A stretch of 59,865 nucleotides of DNA from an uncultured Nitrospirota bacterium (GCA_937139405.1 CAKZPV010000030.1:1-59865); one strand, 5' to 3'; positions 44,615 through 54,317 are shown, counted from the stretch's first letter. Numbers and translations are program-made. The notes: generated from the letters alone by a model not told the origin.

Positions 44615-46225
44615 CTATAAAGGATAGGCTTTACTCACCCATTTCATGACCTTGTGGAGCTCTGGTTCGGTCATGGCGGTACGCGATTTTCGAAACTGAG
44701 AATAGACGGCTCGATTCACCGTTCCATGTGCCAATCTGCGCGATTGCTCATGGGTTCGGACATGTTTTTCAATTTGCTTTCGTAAACGATCTAACCGTTC
44801 TTTTGGTGTTTCCTGGTGAAGCTCCGATTGTGCTGGCACGTCCAGATTAGCCCACAAGGCTTGGTTGCTCATTCCGAGTACACCAGAATGTAGAGGTTGA
44901 ATACTCGATTCCGCACGTTCCGTCATGGGAAATAGCCCCTGGCCACTTGGGAAATCTTCGTCACTCACTGTCGATATTGATGAAGCAGCAGTGGCAATCG
45001 CCATATTGCGTTGCGCCAAAATGTATTCCAGGCATTCTCGAAATGGTCGGTCATCAGGAGCATAAATATAAGCCCGTTGATCGGCATAAGGTCCGGCCAT
45101 CGGATCCATGCGTGTCGCGCGATGGACAACCTGCTCAATCCACGGTTTCGTCCGAATATGCGTTAAACAAATAAGATGAGTAATGGCCGGGACATCTAAA
45201 CCTTCATAGGCCATGGCCACGGTAATGAGACAATCCACTGCCCCACTGCCCTGCCGCTTAAAAGCCTTGATGGCCTGATAGGCTGCCGTCGAATCTTCAC
45301 TGGTCGCAATCTTGGCTGGAACACCCCGTGCTTGAAGCCAGGCAGTATACTTCTGAGCTTGCTCGATATTCGCCGCCACAACGAGAAGTTTTGAGCGAGG
45401 ATGAGCCGCTCGATAGACCTGCCAATCTTTCACTCCCGTATTTAAAAGCTCGAGAGCCGCTTCCGTTTTGAGCGCAGTGAGAAGTGCCGCTGCCGACTGC
45501 CTTCCAGCATGTGCTAAGCTTTCCACATGATGTTCGATCCCTTGCGCATCCAACCATGTGGCCTGGCAATTGGCGTAATGGACGCGCAGATCAATACAGG
45601 CTTGTTCGCGCAACGCATCGGCTAAGGTGTATCGAATAACAGCCCGTGAGTCCGTTGCATTCCAATCAATACGATCTCCACAATCTGTGTTGGCATACGA
45701 CAGAAAAGCCATCAGAGCTCCATCCCCACGCTCAAACGTCCCACTCATGAGCACTCGCAAAACGGCTCGGTCATAGAGGGGTTGAATAGCAGCATGCCAC
45801 ATCCCTCCATCTTCCAGATGATGCGGTTCATCCAGAACAAGAAGATACCGTTTACGACGAAATTCTTTAGCGTTGATCTTTCGGGTATCGGCCGCAAGGG
45901 CCTGATAGGTCGTAATGTAGGCACCACAGCCCTTGGTTGGGTTGGCTTGATTGGTGGTCATCATGGCCTCCAACCGGTGCCCCAACAGCGTACGATGGCT
46001 GGGATTTTGAAAACCGCGAGCACCCTGATCTTGTAAAACACTCCGCGGAACAATCCAACACAAGGCGTCGGCTACTGCCGGAATCAATCGTGCGGCCAAG
46101 ATTTGTGGGAGGAGACTCTTTCCGCCACCAGGAGTGACAGCACACACAATATCAGTAAGCTTGCGTCCGGCCAGTATGTCTTTGCAGATATTTTCTAATT
46201 CTCGTTGATGCCGACGAAGCTTCAT
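44615..46225 (-). CDS. Superfamily 2 helicase (DEAH-like), phage or restriction type
   Basis: 536 residues. Motif I is VTPGGGKSLLP near residue 30-40, motif II is VLDEPHH near 128, motif III SGTFERGDG, and motif VI EQVVHRATRMDP near 345. The domain order is that of SF2 DNA helicases such as those of phages and type III restriction enzymes. The C-terminal 130 residues (QETPKERLDRLRKQIEKHVR, then a basic end) are helical. No methylase or nuclease gene is adjacent. It is preceded by a small zinc-ribbon gene with one base between them, so the two form one unit. It could be a mobile-element remnant or a repair helicase. Confidence 0.85.
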   Translation of the reverse strand: MKLRRHQRELENICKDILAGRKLTDIVCAVTPGGGKSLLPQILAARLIPAVADALCWIVPRSVLQDQGARGFQNPSHRTLLGHRLEAMMTTNQANPTKGCGAYITTYQALAADTRKINAKEFRRKRYLLVLDEPHHLEDGGMWHAAIQPLYDRAVLRVLMSGTFERGDGALMAFLSYANTDCGDRIDWNATDSRAVIRYTLADALREQACIDLRVHYANCQATWLDAQGIEHHVESLAHAGRQSAAALLTALKTEAALELLNTGVKDWQVYRAAHPRSKLLVVAANIEQAQKYTAWLQARGVPAKIATSEDSTAAYQAIKAFKRQGSGAVDCLITVAMAYEGLDVPAITHLICLTHIRTKPWIEQVVHRATRMDPMAGPYADQRAYIYAPDDRPFRECLEYILAQRNMAIATAASSISTVSDEDFPSGQGLFPMTERAESSIQPLHSGVLGMSNQALWANLDVPAQSELHQETPKERLDRLRKQIEKHVRTHEQSRRLAHGTVNRAVYSQFRKSRTAMTEPELHKVMKWVSKAYPL

Positions 46226-46226
46226 C

Positions 46227-46451
46227 CTACCCTTTGGCTAATTGAATCGGAGGATACGGATGCTCGGGATCACGTCGAACCTTACCTTTCCGGGCAGGTG
46301 ATTGAGTAATTTTTGCGCGGTTATGCGCACTCACCGGATCTTCAATATGGCCGCATTGAAGACAGCGGTCCATGAGTACGACCTGACTGCTTCCTTCTCT
46401 ATCATAGACTGACTCCTTCACAATCAGTCCGCCACATCGGGCACATGCCAT
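46227..46451 (-). CDS. Small zinc-ribbon protein coupled to the helicase gene
   Basis: 74 residues from the ATG at 46451, chosen because AAAGGAG lies eight bases upstream; the frame extends further without a better site. It carries a four-Cys zinc ribbon, CARCGGLI ... DRCLQCGH, then a basic tail (KITQSPARKGKVRRDPEHPY). It ends one base before the helicase start, so translation is probably coupled. It may help the helicase bind DNA or RNA; this is inferred from position. Confidence 0.8.
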   Translation of the reverse strand: MACARCGGLIVKESVYDREGSSQVVLMDRCLQCGHIEDPVSAHNRAKITQSPARKGKVRRDPEHPYPPIQLAKG

Positions 46452-46879
46452 ACTGCGCTCCTTTCTTGGTGGAATCAAAAGATGTCGAGAATTTTGGCTG
46501 AGCGTTCAGATCACCCTTAACCCCATTCAAGATATAGAGATACCCAAAATGAAGGTAATTTGGCAATCACTTCTTGAAACCTATTTTTACAAAGAAACAT
46601 GGAGCGACGTCTCCTGAGAGAGCACAATTCATATCTGCACCAATCTCACTCTACATCGTTTGCCAGAACCCTGGCTCATGCTGTAGGCTCTGCTCCCTAT
46701 CTGACAGCAGCCGTTAGTGACACTTCAAGATAGACACCCGCCTCGACTTTTACGCCATTCTCCTTTTGGCGTCCAAAGTCTTCTATCAAAACGAAAAAAC
46801 CTTATTATTAGGCAAAGAGAGAGGTCTCTTAGGCCTTTTGTTGAATCACCTTGAGCAGATCACGTTGAAGGAGAACGAG
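46452..46879. other. Intergenic region between divergent zinc-finger genes
   Basis: 428 bases. I see no gene: one 22-codon frame near 46550 has no ribosome binding site. It must hold the promoter of the helicase unit and that of the small zinc-finger gene to the right. Confidence 0.4.
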
Positions 46880-47047
46880 ATGCCAAAAGCCAAACGGGAG
46901 AAAAACTGCTATGTGTGCGGAGAAGAAGGATGGGTACGTATGAGCTTTATGACCTGTAGGCAATGCGCGCGACATTATTGCAGCCGCCACGGAGACCCTA
47001 AAATGGATGAATGCACAACTTGCCTTGAAAAGGGAGAGGAAATGTAG
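46880..47047 (+). CDS. 55-residue zinc-finger protein
   Basis: The ATG at 46880 has AAGGAG eight to nine bases upstream; the frame is open further left but without a site. The protein is almost all metal-binding: CYVCGEEGW, FMTCRQCARHYCSRH and DECTTCLEKG, giving three Cys pairs plus Cys and His, enough for two zinc sites in a treble-clef or FYVE/AN1-like fold. The N-terminus is basic (MPKAKREK). The function is unknown. Confidence 0.78.
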   Translation: MPKAKREKNCYVCGEEGWVRMSFMTCRQCARHYCSRHGDPKMDECTTCLEKGEEM

Positions 47048-47233
47048 AGAGCGTCAGGAATGATCGCTTCCTGGTTAAAACTCATGGGATATAGATACGC
47101 GCTTGAGGAATATCCCATTTATCAAGCTAATTGGTAGAGGCCATCATGCCACCGAGAAAGAGAGGGCGTTGCTCATCAAAGATGCTCCCATTATTATAGT
47201 GGCGTCATTCATCTATTTGACTCCAAAGATTTT

Positions 47234-47461
47234 ATGCCTCCCCCCTCTGACCTATCTTTGAGCGACTCTCTCAAAAGTGATCAACGGCAAGCCTTTTATG
47301 AAGGTCACAAAGATATTGCCCGTATCATGATCCTTGTGGTGTTTCTTTTCCCACTCTTTGGTGTCTATATTAGTGGATTACTTGGGGTTGCTGTCGGAAT
47401 GTTTCTTTCCATTTCCGCATATTTTCTGACACCCTACGTCACCCGTAAATTAGATAGATAA
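47234..47461 (+). CDS. Small inner-membrane protein (75 residues)
   Basis: Two hydrophobic segments (ARIMILVVFLFPLFGVYISG and LLGVAVGMFLSISAYFL) follow a polar N-terminus with SLKSDQRQAFYEGHKD, and the C-terminus is basic (TRKLDR). It is probably a two-helix hairpin in the inner membrane. I do not recognise the family. The ribosome binding site is weak (AAAGA), so the gene call is moderate. It stands alone. Confidence 0.6.
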   Translation: MPPPSDLSLSDSLKSDQRQAFYEGHKDIARIMILVVFLFPLFGVYISGLLGVAVGMFLSISAYFLTPYVTRKLDR

Positions 47462-47828
47462 AGGCCATAGAGTCTCATGTATTACTTAAGTTTTTCTTAT
47501 TCATCGACACAAAGTCTTGCAGAAAAATATCAGCGCTAAGACCATAAATAATTAAAGTATTTTTTAGATTTTACTTTATTTTTCAAATTCACAAAACTAG
47601 CAATCACTAATACTACATTGAAAATATCTACTTTCAAGCAATTCAAAAAATCAGCTGAATTGCAACACGAATACCTCTCAATGTTGAGTCATGCAATTTA
47701 AAGTAAAAAATTAGTTATTTGTATTTGAAAATATGCGGCAATGAATGGGCCTACCCTCTGAGTAATACCAATACTATGGCGTAAACTAGTAAAGAGCTAC
47801 TCTCTTCCTCAACTCCCCCTGCCCTACC
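47462..47828. other. AT-rich intergenic region
   Basis: 367 bases, strongly AT-rich with A/T runs. I see no gene or named RNA. Confidence 0.45.
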
Positions 47829-48491
47829 ATGAATGCCCTATATTATCCATTTCATCTCTGCCACGAACGCACACTCGACCACTTACTTGCCGATTATCAG
47901 ATTGTTCATTTTCGAGACTTCATGGCTCTCCAGCTCACACCCATGATGGGCACAACGGCTTTCCCTGATCGCATGGGCGACTATTATCCTGATTTCTTGA
48001 AAACTGGTCGAATCGCTCAGGGTTACAACCTGAGTGGAGCTATGAAACCCAATATGGTGCTGGCAGTGAATCAGGACTTAACCGATATGGCATGGCGGAA
48101 CCATTTTCAAGACTTCATTCTGAATGATCGTCGTTTTCAGCGGGGGCTGTTTCCCCATCCCAAGGAAGGAACGACACAACATCCTGAATCTCCAGTAACA
48201 CCCGAGTGGCTTCAATTTACTGAAAAAGAATGGGCAGATACATCATTTGACGTAGAAGCAGTTCGAATCTTGAGCCATCGACGCCTTCACGGGAAAGAGG
48301 CGACTCAATTCGAATACGGCTGGGCTCTCATTAAAACTTCCGTTTCCTTGCTGTATACAATTGAACTCTGTCATCAGTTGGACCTTGTCGCAGCGACAGA
48401 CTCGTCAGCCCACCACCAATTACTGACACAAACCTGCCAACGAGATGGAGTGAGCTTAGAGAATATTCATGTAAAACGGGAAGGATATTAA
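47829..48491 (+). CDS. Uncharacterised 220-residue protein
   Basis: A soluble protein without a signal peptide. It opens MNALYYPFHLCHERTLDHLL and keeps a dense pattern of aromatic and His residues (IVHFRDFMALQLTPMMGTT, DRMGDYYPDFLKTGR, YNLSGAM, RRLHGKEATQFEYGWALIK). The C-terminal half looks helical (SLLYTIELCHQLDLVAATDS). I do not recognise the family. The start has no clear ribosome binding site, but the frame and composition are gene-like. It reads toward the lipase gene 150 bases away. Confidence 0.7.
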   Translation: MNALYYPFHLCHERTLDHLLADYQIVHFRDFMALQLTPMMGTTAFPDRMGDYYPDFLKTGRIAQGYNLSGAMKPNMVLAVNQDLTDMAWRNHFQDFILNDRRFQRGLFPHPKEGTTQHPESPVTPEWLQFTEKEWADTSFDVEAVRILSHRRLHGKEATQFEYGWALIKTSVSLLYTIELCHQLDLVAATDSSAHHQLLTQTCQRDGVSLENIHVKREGY

Positions 48492-48641
48492 GAAAGCATC
48501 TTTCAGTTCTCAACACAACCTAATATAGCCAAACACCGGCATTTTCAGATAAAGAGGCAACCAAGATTCCCAACGAATAGAGATTTCTGGCATAGCAAGA
48601 CACGTGTTCGCATACAACAACCTCCAGGGACAATCCGAACT

Positions 48642-49913
48642 TTGAAATATCTTGTGAAATTCCTGTCCATTCTAATGGTGACCGCATTGTTTTCTGGCTG
48701 CAACTCGCAACCCAGAGCGGCAGGGGATCATACTCACAAAATCGAATCAGCGATTATTGTGATACCTGGTTATTATGGGACCCGTTTAGTCAGCGAGACG
48801 AATGGCAATCTAATTTTCATTTCACTCACCCAGGCCCTATTCGGCGACCAAGCGTTGACCCTTCCTCTGCCAGACCTGGGATTAAAAGGAACAATCAACC
48901 TGAAACCTCATGGCATTTTAGATGAAGTTCAGGTCATTCCGCCTTTCTACTCCATTGACGTTTATGGTTCATTACTAGACAAACTTCATCTCTCCAACAA
49001 AGAAAATCAAGAAGTCATCCCCTTTACCTATGATTGGCGCGGAGATCTCTTAGAGGCTGTTCAAAGCCTGGATATTCTCATTCGCAGGCTCCAGACTGAA
49101 GGCAAAAAAGATATTTCTATTGTCGCCCATAGTATGGGCGGACTGATTGTCAGCTACTATTTGCGGTATGGCACGCAGGACATCGATTCTGCCATTGAAA
49201 CCTGGGAAGGGGCAGAGTCCCTCAAGAATGTGGTATTGGCTGGCGTACCTTTCCTTGGGGTCATGCATTCGTTTCGGAACATGAACTTTGGGGTGACCGT
49301 TGGCTTGAATTCTTCACTTCTGAGTGCAGAAGCCTACTCGTCTTTTCCAGCAAGCTATTACACGTTACCGATTGCTGACTCTGATGAACTTCTCTCCCCG
49401 CAACTGAAACCCGTAAAAGGCATGATCAGAAACTCAAAACTTTGGCAACAATCCGGGTGGGGCTTGCTCAATACGAAACATCTCTTTTCCAATGAAATCA
49501 TTGAACAACGTGCTGCCTACACATCATTTTGGCTTGAGCGCTCTCAACGTTTTCTTGAACTGCTGCGCACACCTCAAAGTACGACAAGTCCTAAGCAGCC
49601 TCGTCTACTCTATTTGTATGCCAAAGGCACCCCCACCTTGAGCAAGGGAGTCTTGGCGGGGACTCCGGCCAAAGGCCCAGATTCCCTGAGGTTTAAAGAC
49701 CTCAACTCAACATCATCAGATTCAGTGATGACCTCAACCTCGATCTATGCCGATGGAGACGGGACCGTAACCGTGACATCCGCACACCTTCCCCCAGCCT
49801 ATCACCAGACCTTGCCCATTACCGTCCGTGAATATGAAGTGGGACATACCGAATTAGTGAAGCACTCCGCTATCCAGGACGACATCATCATATTTCTGAA
49901 AAACCATAAATAG
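48642..49913 (+). CDS. LCAT-like lipase/acyltransferase lipoprotein
   Basis: 423 residues from a TTG. The N-terminus MKYLVKFLSILMVTALFSGC is a lipoprotein signal with the modified Cys at 20. The alpha/beta-hydrolase domain resembles lecithin-cholesterol acyltransferase: VIPGYYGTRLV, FTYDWRGDLLE, nucleophile Ser164 in VAHSMGGLIVSYYL, Asp in YADGDGTVTV and His in GHTELVKH. It probably hydrolyses or transfers acyl chains of lipids in the envelope. A weak AGGGA lies upstream. Starting at the later ATG (residue 12) would destroy the signal, so TTG is preferred. Confidence 0.88.
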   Translation: MKYLVKFLSILMVTALFSGCNSQPRAAGDHTHKIESAIIVIPGYYGTRLVSETNGNLIFISLTQALFGDQALTLPLPDLGLKGTINLKPHGILDEVQVIPPFYSIDVYGSLLDKLHLSNKENQEVIPFTYDWRGDLLEAVQSLDILIRRLQTEGKKDISIVAHSMGGLIVSYYLRYGTQDIDSAIETWEGAESLKNVVLAGVPFLGVMHSFRNMNFGVTVGLNSSLLSAEAYSSFPASYYTLPIADSDELLSPQLKPVKGMIRNSKLWQQSGWGLLNTKHLFSNEIIEQRAAYTSFWLERSQRFLELLRTPQSTTSPKQPRLLYLYAKGTPTLSKGVLAGTPAKGPDSLRFKDLNSTSSDSVMTSTSIYADGDGTVTVTSAHLPPAYHQTLPITVREYEVGHTELVKHSAIQDDIIIFLKNHK

Positions 49914-49951
49914 GTCAAAAAGGAATAGGCGGTAGAGCCAGCAGGCCAGCT

Positions 49952-51139
49952 TCATTGTGTGGCGGAACGCGCATCTTCAGCGACATGACCTCGCATGGAC
50001 TTTTCAATAATTTGATTTTCTATTTCCAGGGCAATGACCTGTGCCAATTGCTCTGTCGAGAGAGCCCCCATAGGCAACCCCTTGGTGAGGGCATAATACG
50101 GATCATCAGGAATGGCTTTTCTATGAAGATTGATGAGAATTTTGGCAGGTTGAATCGTTCTCTGGCTTTCTCCAACCTTCACGGCTTTATCTTTCGGGAG
50201 CACACGAGTCCGTGTCGCCCAATCACGCGATTCGATATGAACAAATGAAATGTTCCAAATCTTGCCGCTTAAGATACCTCGCACAGCCTTTGGCGATAAC
50301 TCAAGAAAATCAGATTGTCCAACAATTAAATGTAAGGCTTCTCGGGTTCGAATATCATAAAAATGGCTTGTGGAATCTGCTTGTGCAGGTGAGATCTTCA
50401 TTGCCGACCCAATGTCATAATAGGGTTGATCGTTCAAGCTATGAAACGAATCCTCCGTGACAAGGTAATTGTCCAATAAGGCCTCAAGTGCCTCTTCGCG
50501 TTTTTTCTCAGACATCTTATGAACACCAGCATTCGACACGATCGGAGCCAAACGGAGGTTCCTGTTGGCTACTCCTGCTTTCCGCCTTTGGGTCGTATCA
50601 GCCTTGCTCACCACCCATTGAAATTCTCGAGCCAAGATTGGGACCAATTGGTCTGCATGATTGATCAATCCTCTTGCCTTCAATCCAGAGGCACTCACCA
50701 GCAATTTCACTCGGCCTTTTTGATTGGTGCGGGCAACCAAAAATAGAAATTCTTTCCCATCACGATTGAAGACTTGGGGTTCAACAATAACTTTGTGTAA
50801 AACATTTTCAGAAAGGGCTTCATCAAAACGTCGATATTTGGTTCGGGTTTGCACCATCTGCTTGAAAGCCTCAACAACAGTTTGAATAGCTTCCTCTTGA
50901 TGCAATGTTGAAATTTTCAAACCTTCAAGCGTCGTGTTATTTACATTCCAAAAAACTTGAAAAGACACCCCAGGGATTGCATGCCCGTCCAATTCATAAG
51001 AATCTCCTAAATCACTGGGCATATGTCCCTCCCCACTTCGGTGATTCCCAAGCGCGAAGGATTGATCCAGGAGACAAGAGCCGATCACCGAAAAAAGCAA
51101 GAGAACCCACTTGGGTTTTTTCTGAGAACACAGAGCCAT
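49952..51139 (-). CDS. Exported protein of unknown function (395 residues)
   Basis: The ATG at 51139 is chosen because GATGAGG lies six bases upstream; upstream in-frame codons lack a site. A signal peptide (KWVLLLFSVIGSCLLDQSFALG) is followed by a soluble periplasmic protein of mixed strands and helices (HKVIVEPQVFNRDGKEFLFL, VRGILSGKIWNISFVHIESR). The segment YYALTKGLPMGALSTEQLAQ lies near the end. I recognise no family and no catalytic motif. It is convergent with the lipase gene, 38 bases apart. Confidence 0.75.
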   Translation of the reverse strand: MALCSQKKPKWVLLLFSVIGSCLLDQSFALGNHRSGEGHMPSDLGDSYELDGHAIPGVSFQVFWNVNNTTLEGLKISTLHQEEAIQTVVEAFKQMVQTRTKYRRFDEALSENVLHKVIVEPQVFNRDGKEFLFLVARTNQKGRVKLLVSASGLKARGLINHADQLVPILAREFQWVVSKADTTQRRKAGVANRNLRLAPIVSNAGVHKMSEKKREEALEALLDNYLVTEDSFHSLNDQPYYDIGSAMKISPAQADSTSHFYDIRTREALHLIVGQSDFLELSPKAVRGILSGKIWNISFVHIESRDWATRTRVLPKDKAVKVGESQRTIQPAKILINLHRKAIPDDPYYALTKGLPMGALSTEQLAQVIALEIENQIIEKSMRGHVAEDARSATQ

Positions 51140-51304
51140 TTCCAACCTCATCGATAATATAATTTCCTGACAGAGTTCATGCACGCTGATAATGATTTCA
51201 TTGGGGATACTTACTCGTTGATCTCATCCGTATTTATTCTATACCTTTGCAATCGAAATTTGCGAAAATGCGTCATGTAATTAATCTACGCAAACAGGAG
51301 ATGT

Positions 51305-51697
51305 ATGGTTTGGAACATACTAGCCAATCTTGTTTTGCTCCTTCATTTATCGTTTCTCATCTTCGTGATCATTGGCGGGTTTTTCGCGAACCGTTGGCGG
51401 CGACTTCCATGGATACATGTGCCAGCCGCTGCATGGGGAACGGCTATCGAATTTGGGGGTTGGACCTGTCCGCTCACGTTGATAGAAAATTGGCTCCGAG
51501 TGGCCGGTGGGAAAGCGGGCTACCCCGGAGAGTTTATGGAGTATTACCTGACGCCCATTGTGTATCCGGAAGGACTCACTCCAGAAATCCAAACCTACTT
51601 AGGCCTTGGAGTCATTTTGATCAATGGCATAGCCTATAGCCGTGTGCGGCGTGGGAGGTCCAGAGGCAACCAGAATTATTCAAAGTCTCTACCATAG
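51305..51697 (+). CDS. DUF2784 family membrane protein
   Basis: 130 residues with AGGAG five bases upstream. Hydrophobic segments: ILANLVLLLHLSFLIFVIIGG, the HVPAAAWGTAIEFGGWTCPL region, and LGLGVILINGIAYS. The signature GGWTCPLTLIENWLR, followed by AGYPGEFMEYYLTPIVYPEG, matches DUF2784, a small membrane family of unknown function. The C-terminal tail is basic. Confidence 0.88.
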   Translation: MVWNILANLVLLLHLSFLIFVIIGGFFANRWRRLPWIHVPAAAWGTAIEFGGWTCPLTLIENWLRVAGGKAGYPGEFMEYYLTPIVYPEGLTPEIQTYLGLGVILINGIAYSRVRRGRSRGNQNYSKSLP

Positions 51698-51787
51698 CAC
51701 CAAGGTTCACAAAAATGGTGTAACAAAAATGCTCCAGTCTCCTCCAAACATATTGTTCCACCACAAGCAATCGAGTTTCTTGAAAGA

Positions 51788-52042
51788 TCATCCATATCGA
51801 ATTTTGAGGAGAAGAATCCATCCGGCTAGTAACAACGTGACCCCATTGGCCAAAACCAGAGGCCAATCATGATTGAGCAGACCATAGACACACCACAACA
51901 TAATGCCAGTCGTTAAGATCGCATACATGATGAGAGAAATATCTTTGGTGTGCTTCGTTTGAACAATTTTTATTGCTTGGGGCAGAAAGGCTGAAGTCGT
52001 ACAAATTCCCGCGACATATCCCATAATGATTACCCAATCCAT
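51788..52042 (-). CDS. SemiSWEET family transporter
   Basis: 84 residues with three membrane helices, the size of a SemiSWEET. The PQ motif is in TSAFLPQAIKIVQTKHTKDI, and the third helix has ANGVTLLLAGWILLLK. Two copies form a sugar-transporting dimer. It starts after GAGAGG. It is transcribed toward lower coordinates, 30 bases after the SulP gene ends on the same strand, and could be in its operon. Substrate is unknown. Confidence 0.9.
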   Translation of the reverse strand: MDWVIIMGYVAGICTTSAFLPQAIKIVQTKHTKDISLIMYAILTTGIMLWCVYGLLNHDWPLVLANGVTLLLAGWILLLKIRYG

Positions 52043-52072
52043 TTCATAAGCCTCTCATCCAAATACCGCATT

Positions 52073-53740
52073 TCATTCATCATCACTGGGAGAAATATCA
52101 TCAGGATGAGTTGACCCGGCAGCTTCGGCGGCATGCATCAAGGCATCCAATCGGTCTGCATAACGGTGACCCGGTCGAATATGACCCAAAACTCCGAATC
52201 CATCTAATGCCTCAATGACGTGCGGTTGCATCCCGACAAAAAACAAATGTTGTTTATGCGCACGAATGATGCGCAGCATATCATCGATAGCGAGCGCTGC
52301 GGTCCCATCAATGACCGGAACATCCGAGAGATCCAAGACACAGCTCGTGAAGGATCTCAAACCTGGCGCCGTTTCTAATCGTCTCACCATATTTTTCGCC
52401 GAACCAAAGCTCATAGGACCGTCGACATGAATCAACACAATTTTCCCCGCGTTACGCTCCATCACTGCAGCTTCTTGCGGCGTGAGCGGCGATTCTCCGT
52501 GAACATCAGTAATAACCTTCATATTGGCCAATTCCAAATCGGCCATTTCCTTCACGAAAAGCAGGCTTGCTAACACAACACCCACCCCCACTGCCGTGAT
52601 TAAATCAACTGCGACCGTCACCACAAAAACCACACCCATGATGCCGACATCAGCCCGCGGAGCTTCCCAGATATGTCGTAAAAACCGCCAATCGATGATA
52701 TCCATGCCAACTTTCAGTAAAATTCCCCCCAAGACCGCCAAGGGAATTTGTTCTGCCAGCGGACCCAACCAGAGTAAGGTGGCTAACAGCACCAAGCCCA
52801 TCAATGCGCCAGAAATAGGGGTACGTCCGCCTGATCGAATATTGGCAACTGACCTCATCGTGGCACCAGCTCCAGGCAAGCCACCGAAAAACCCTGCAAC
52901 CATATTCCCAACACCCTGCCCAATGAGCTCACGATTAGAGTCATGTTGGGTGCGAGTCATGTTGTCACACACCAACGAAGTCAACAGACTATCAATTGCC
53001 CCAAGTAAGGCCAGAACACAGGCTCCCTCGAGCACCAGGGGTAACAATTCAATTTCCATCGTGGGGACAATAAATGGAGGAAAGGTCGATGGCACTGATC
53101 CAATGACAGGCGCCTCTGGGAAAAACCACATGGCAGCGGGCGTACAAACCAATAAGGCCAATAACGGTGGAGGGACAAATCGGCCCACAGGTTTAGGCGT
53201 GAGATATGTAATAAGTAAAGCGATTCCTGCCAGAATGACCGCATGCACAACCGGTTGAGTCACAAATTCCGTAATACCCATCACATTCGGAATCACACCT
53301 CCAGGCTTCGCGGCATGGCCTAGCAAAGGGCCAATTTGTAAAATAATAATAATGGCTCCGATACCACTCATAAATCCTGAAATCACCGGATAAGGCATAA
53401 GACTGATATATCGTCCGACTCCCAAAAATCCCAATACCACCAAACCAACACCACCGAGAACCACCGTGGTAAAGACCAATTGTGGGTTGTTAGCCATTTC
53501 CACCATAAGCCCGGCAAAAACAACAGTCATCGGACCCGTTGGCCCTGAGGCTTGCGCAGGGGTTCCGCCAAACAACGCGGCAAAGAACCCGACAAAGATC
53601 GCCCCATAGAGTCCTGCCTCGGCACCCGCTCCAGAAGCTACACCAAATGCAAGAGCTAATGGCACGGCGATAACTGCAGCCACAACACCACCAAATATGT
53701 CACCTTTGATATTGTTAAAATGCAGTCCGTGAATCAGCAT
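52073..53740 (-). CDS. SulP/SLC26 anion transporter with STAS domain
   Basis: 555 residues. About 12-14 membrane segments (GGVVAAVIAVPLALAFGVAS, AQASGPTGPMTVVFAGLMVE, the GGLPGAGATMRSVANIRSGG loop) precede a cytoplasmic STAS domain (about 430-540; SCVLDLSDVPVIDGTAALAI). The SulP family carries sulfate, bicarbonate or other anions, by symport or exchange. In an autotroph a bicarbonate role is as likely as sulfate, and the exported carbonic anhydrase elsewhere makes it attractive, but sequence alone does not decide. GGAG lies ten bases before the start. Confidence 0.94.
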   Translation of the reverse strand: MLIHGLHFNNIKGDIFGGVVAAVIAVPLALAFGVASGAGAEAGLYGAIFVGFFAALFGGTPAQASGPTGPMTVVFAGLMVEMANNPQLVFTTVVLGGVGLVVLGFLGVGRYISLMPYPVISGFMSGIGAIIIILQIGPLLGHAAKPGGVIPNVMGITEFVTQPVVHAVILAGIALLITYLTPKPVGRFVPPPLLALLVCTPAAMWFFPEAPVIGSVPSTFPPFIVPTMEIELLPLVLEGACVLALLGAIDSLLTSLVCDNMTRTQHDSNRELIGQGVGNMVAGFFGGLPGAGATMRSVANIRSGGRTPISGALMGLVLLATLLWLGPLAEQIPLAVLGGILLKVGMDIIDWRFLRHIWEAPRADVGIMGVVFVVTVAVDLITAVGVGVVLASLLFVKEMADLELANMKVITDVHGESPLTPQEAAVMERNAGKIVLIHVDGPMSFGSAKNMVRRLETAPGLRSFTSCVLDLSDVPVIDGTAALAIDDMLRIIRAHKQHLFFVGMQPHVIEALDGFGVLGHIRPGHRYADRLDALMHAAEAAGSTHPDDISPSDDE

Positions 53741-53954
53741 ATGTGCAAAACTCCAAATGATATTTTGGGGTTGGATGTGGCATCAGAAGAATGAGAAAAT
53801 GAAAATGTGTAACGCGAAGATTCTGGCGTTGCTATTTCAGAATATGTCATGAATAACGAGAAAATCATAGAACATTGAACTAAACCCGCACAGAATATGA
53901 AATTTCTACAAGGCAAGGAATGTTTACAGAATTTACCAGAAAGGAAATTGTACG

Positions 53955-54317
53955 ATGCCTACCCTTATCACACAACCCAGCATCATTCCTCCGGTCGGAC
54001 ACAAACCGAAATTGATTGAGGAATATGCAGGCCGCGTGGCGACACAGAATGACTCGGTGAGTATCGCACGGATCGTCTGCCCAGCTGGATGGAGCGAGAA
54101 TGGGCAACAACCTGAGTTTGCGGAAACAAAGGTGGTCCTGCAAGGCAAAATTCTGGTTGAACATCAGCAAGGTGTTCTTGAAGTCCTAACCGGTCAGGCA
54201 GTGACGAGTCACCCAGGAGAATGGGTACGATATAGTACACCGGAAGGGGCAGAATATCTGGCCGTCTGCGTTCCTGCATTTTCACCGCAAACGGTTCACC
54301 GTGACCCAGATATTTGA
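53955..54317 (+). CDS. Cupin-like protein
   Basis: 120 residues from an ATG after AAGGAA. A beta-rich protein with the pattern of one cupin barrel: FAETKVVLQGKILVEHQQGV, LTGQAVTSHPGEWVRYSTPE, GAEYLAVCVPAF. The metal ligands of cupin motif 1 are weak here (few His), so it may be a non-metal cupin. The following gene is 55 bases away and in the same direction. The function is not assigned. Confidence 0.72.
   Translation: MPTLITQPSIIPPVGHKPKLIEEYAGRVATQNDSVSIARIVCPAGWSENGQQPEFAETKVVLQGKILVEHQQGVLEVLTGQAVTSHPGEWVRYSTPEGAEYLAVCVPAFSPQTVHRDPDI

Noticed and set aside
51247-51639. A 130-codon plus-strand frame
   Set aside because: It overlaps the DUF2784 gene in another frame; the DUF2784 frame has the family signature and a ribosome binding site.
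52524-53258. A 244-codon open frame on the plus strand
   Set aside because: It lies wholly opposite the SulP transporter gene, has a low-complexity Thr/Pro/Ser/Lys composition, and lacks a ribosome binding site. It is a shadow of the real gene.
53880-54285. Two minus-strand frames of about 100 codons
   Set aside because: Both are antisense to the cupin gene, which has a good ribosome binding site and a beta-barrel pattern.
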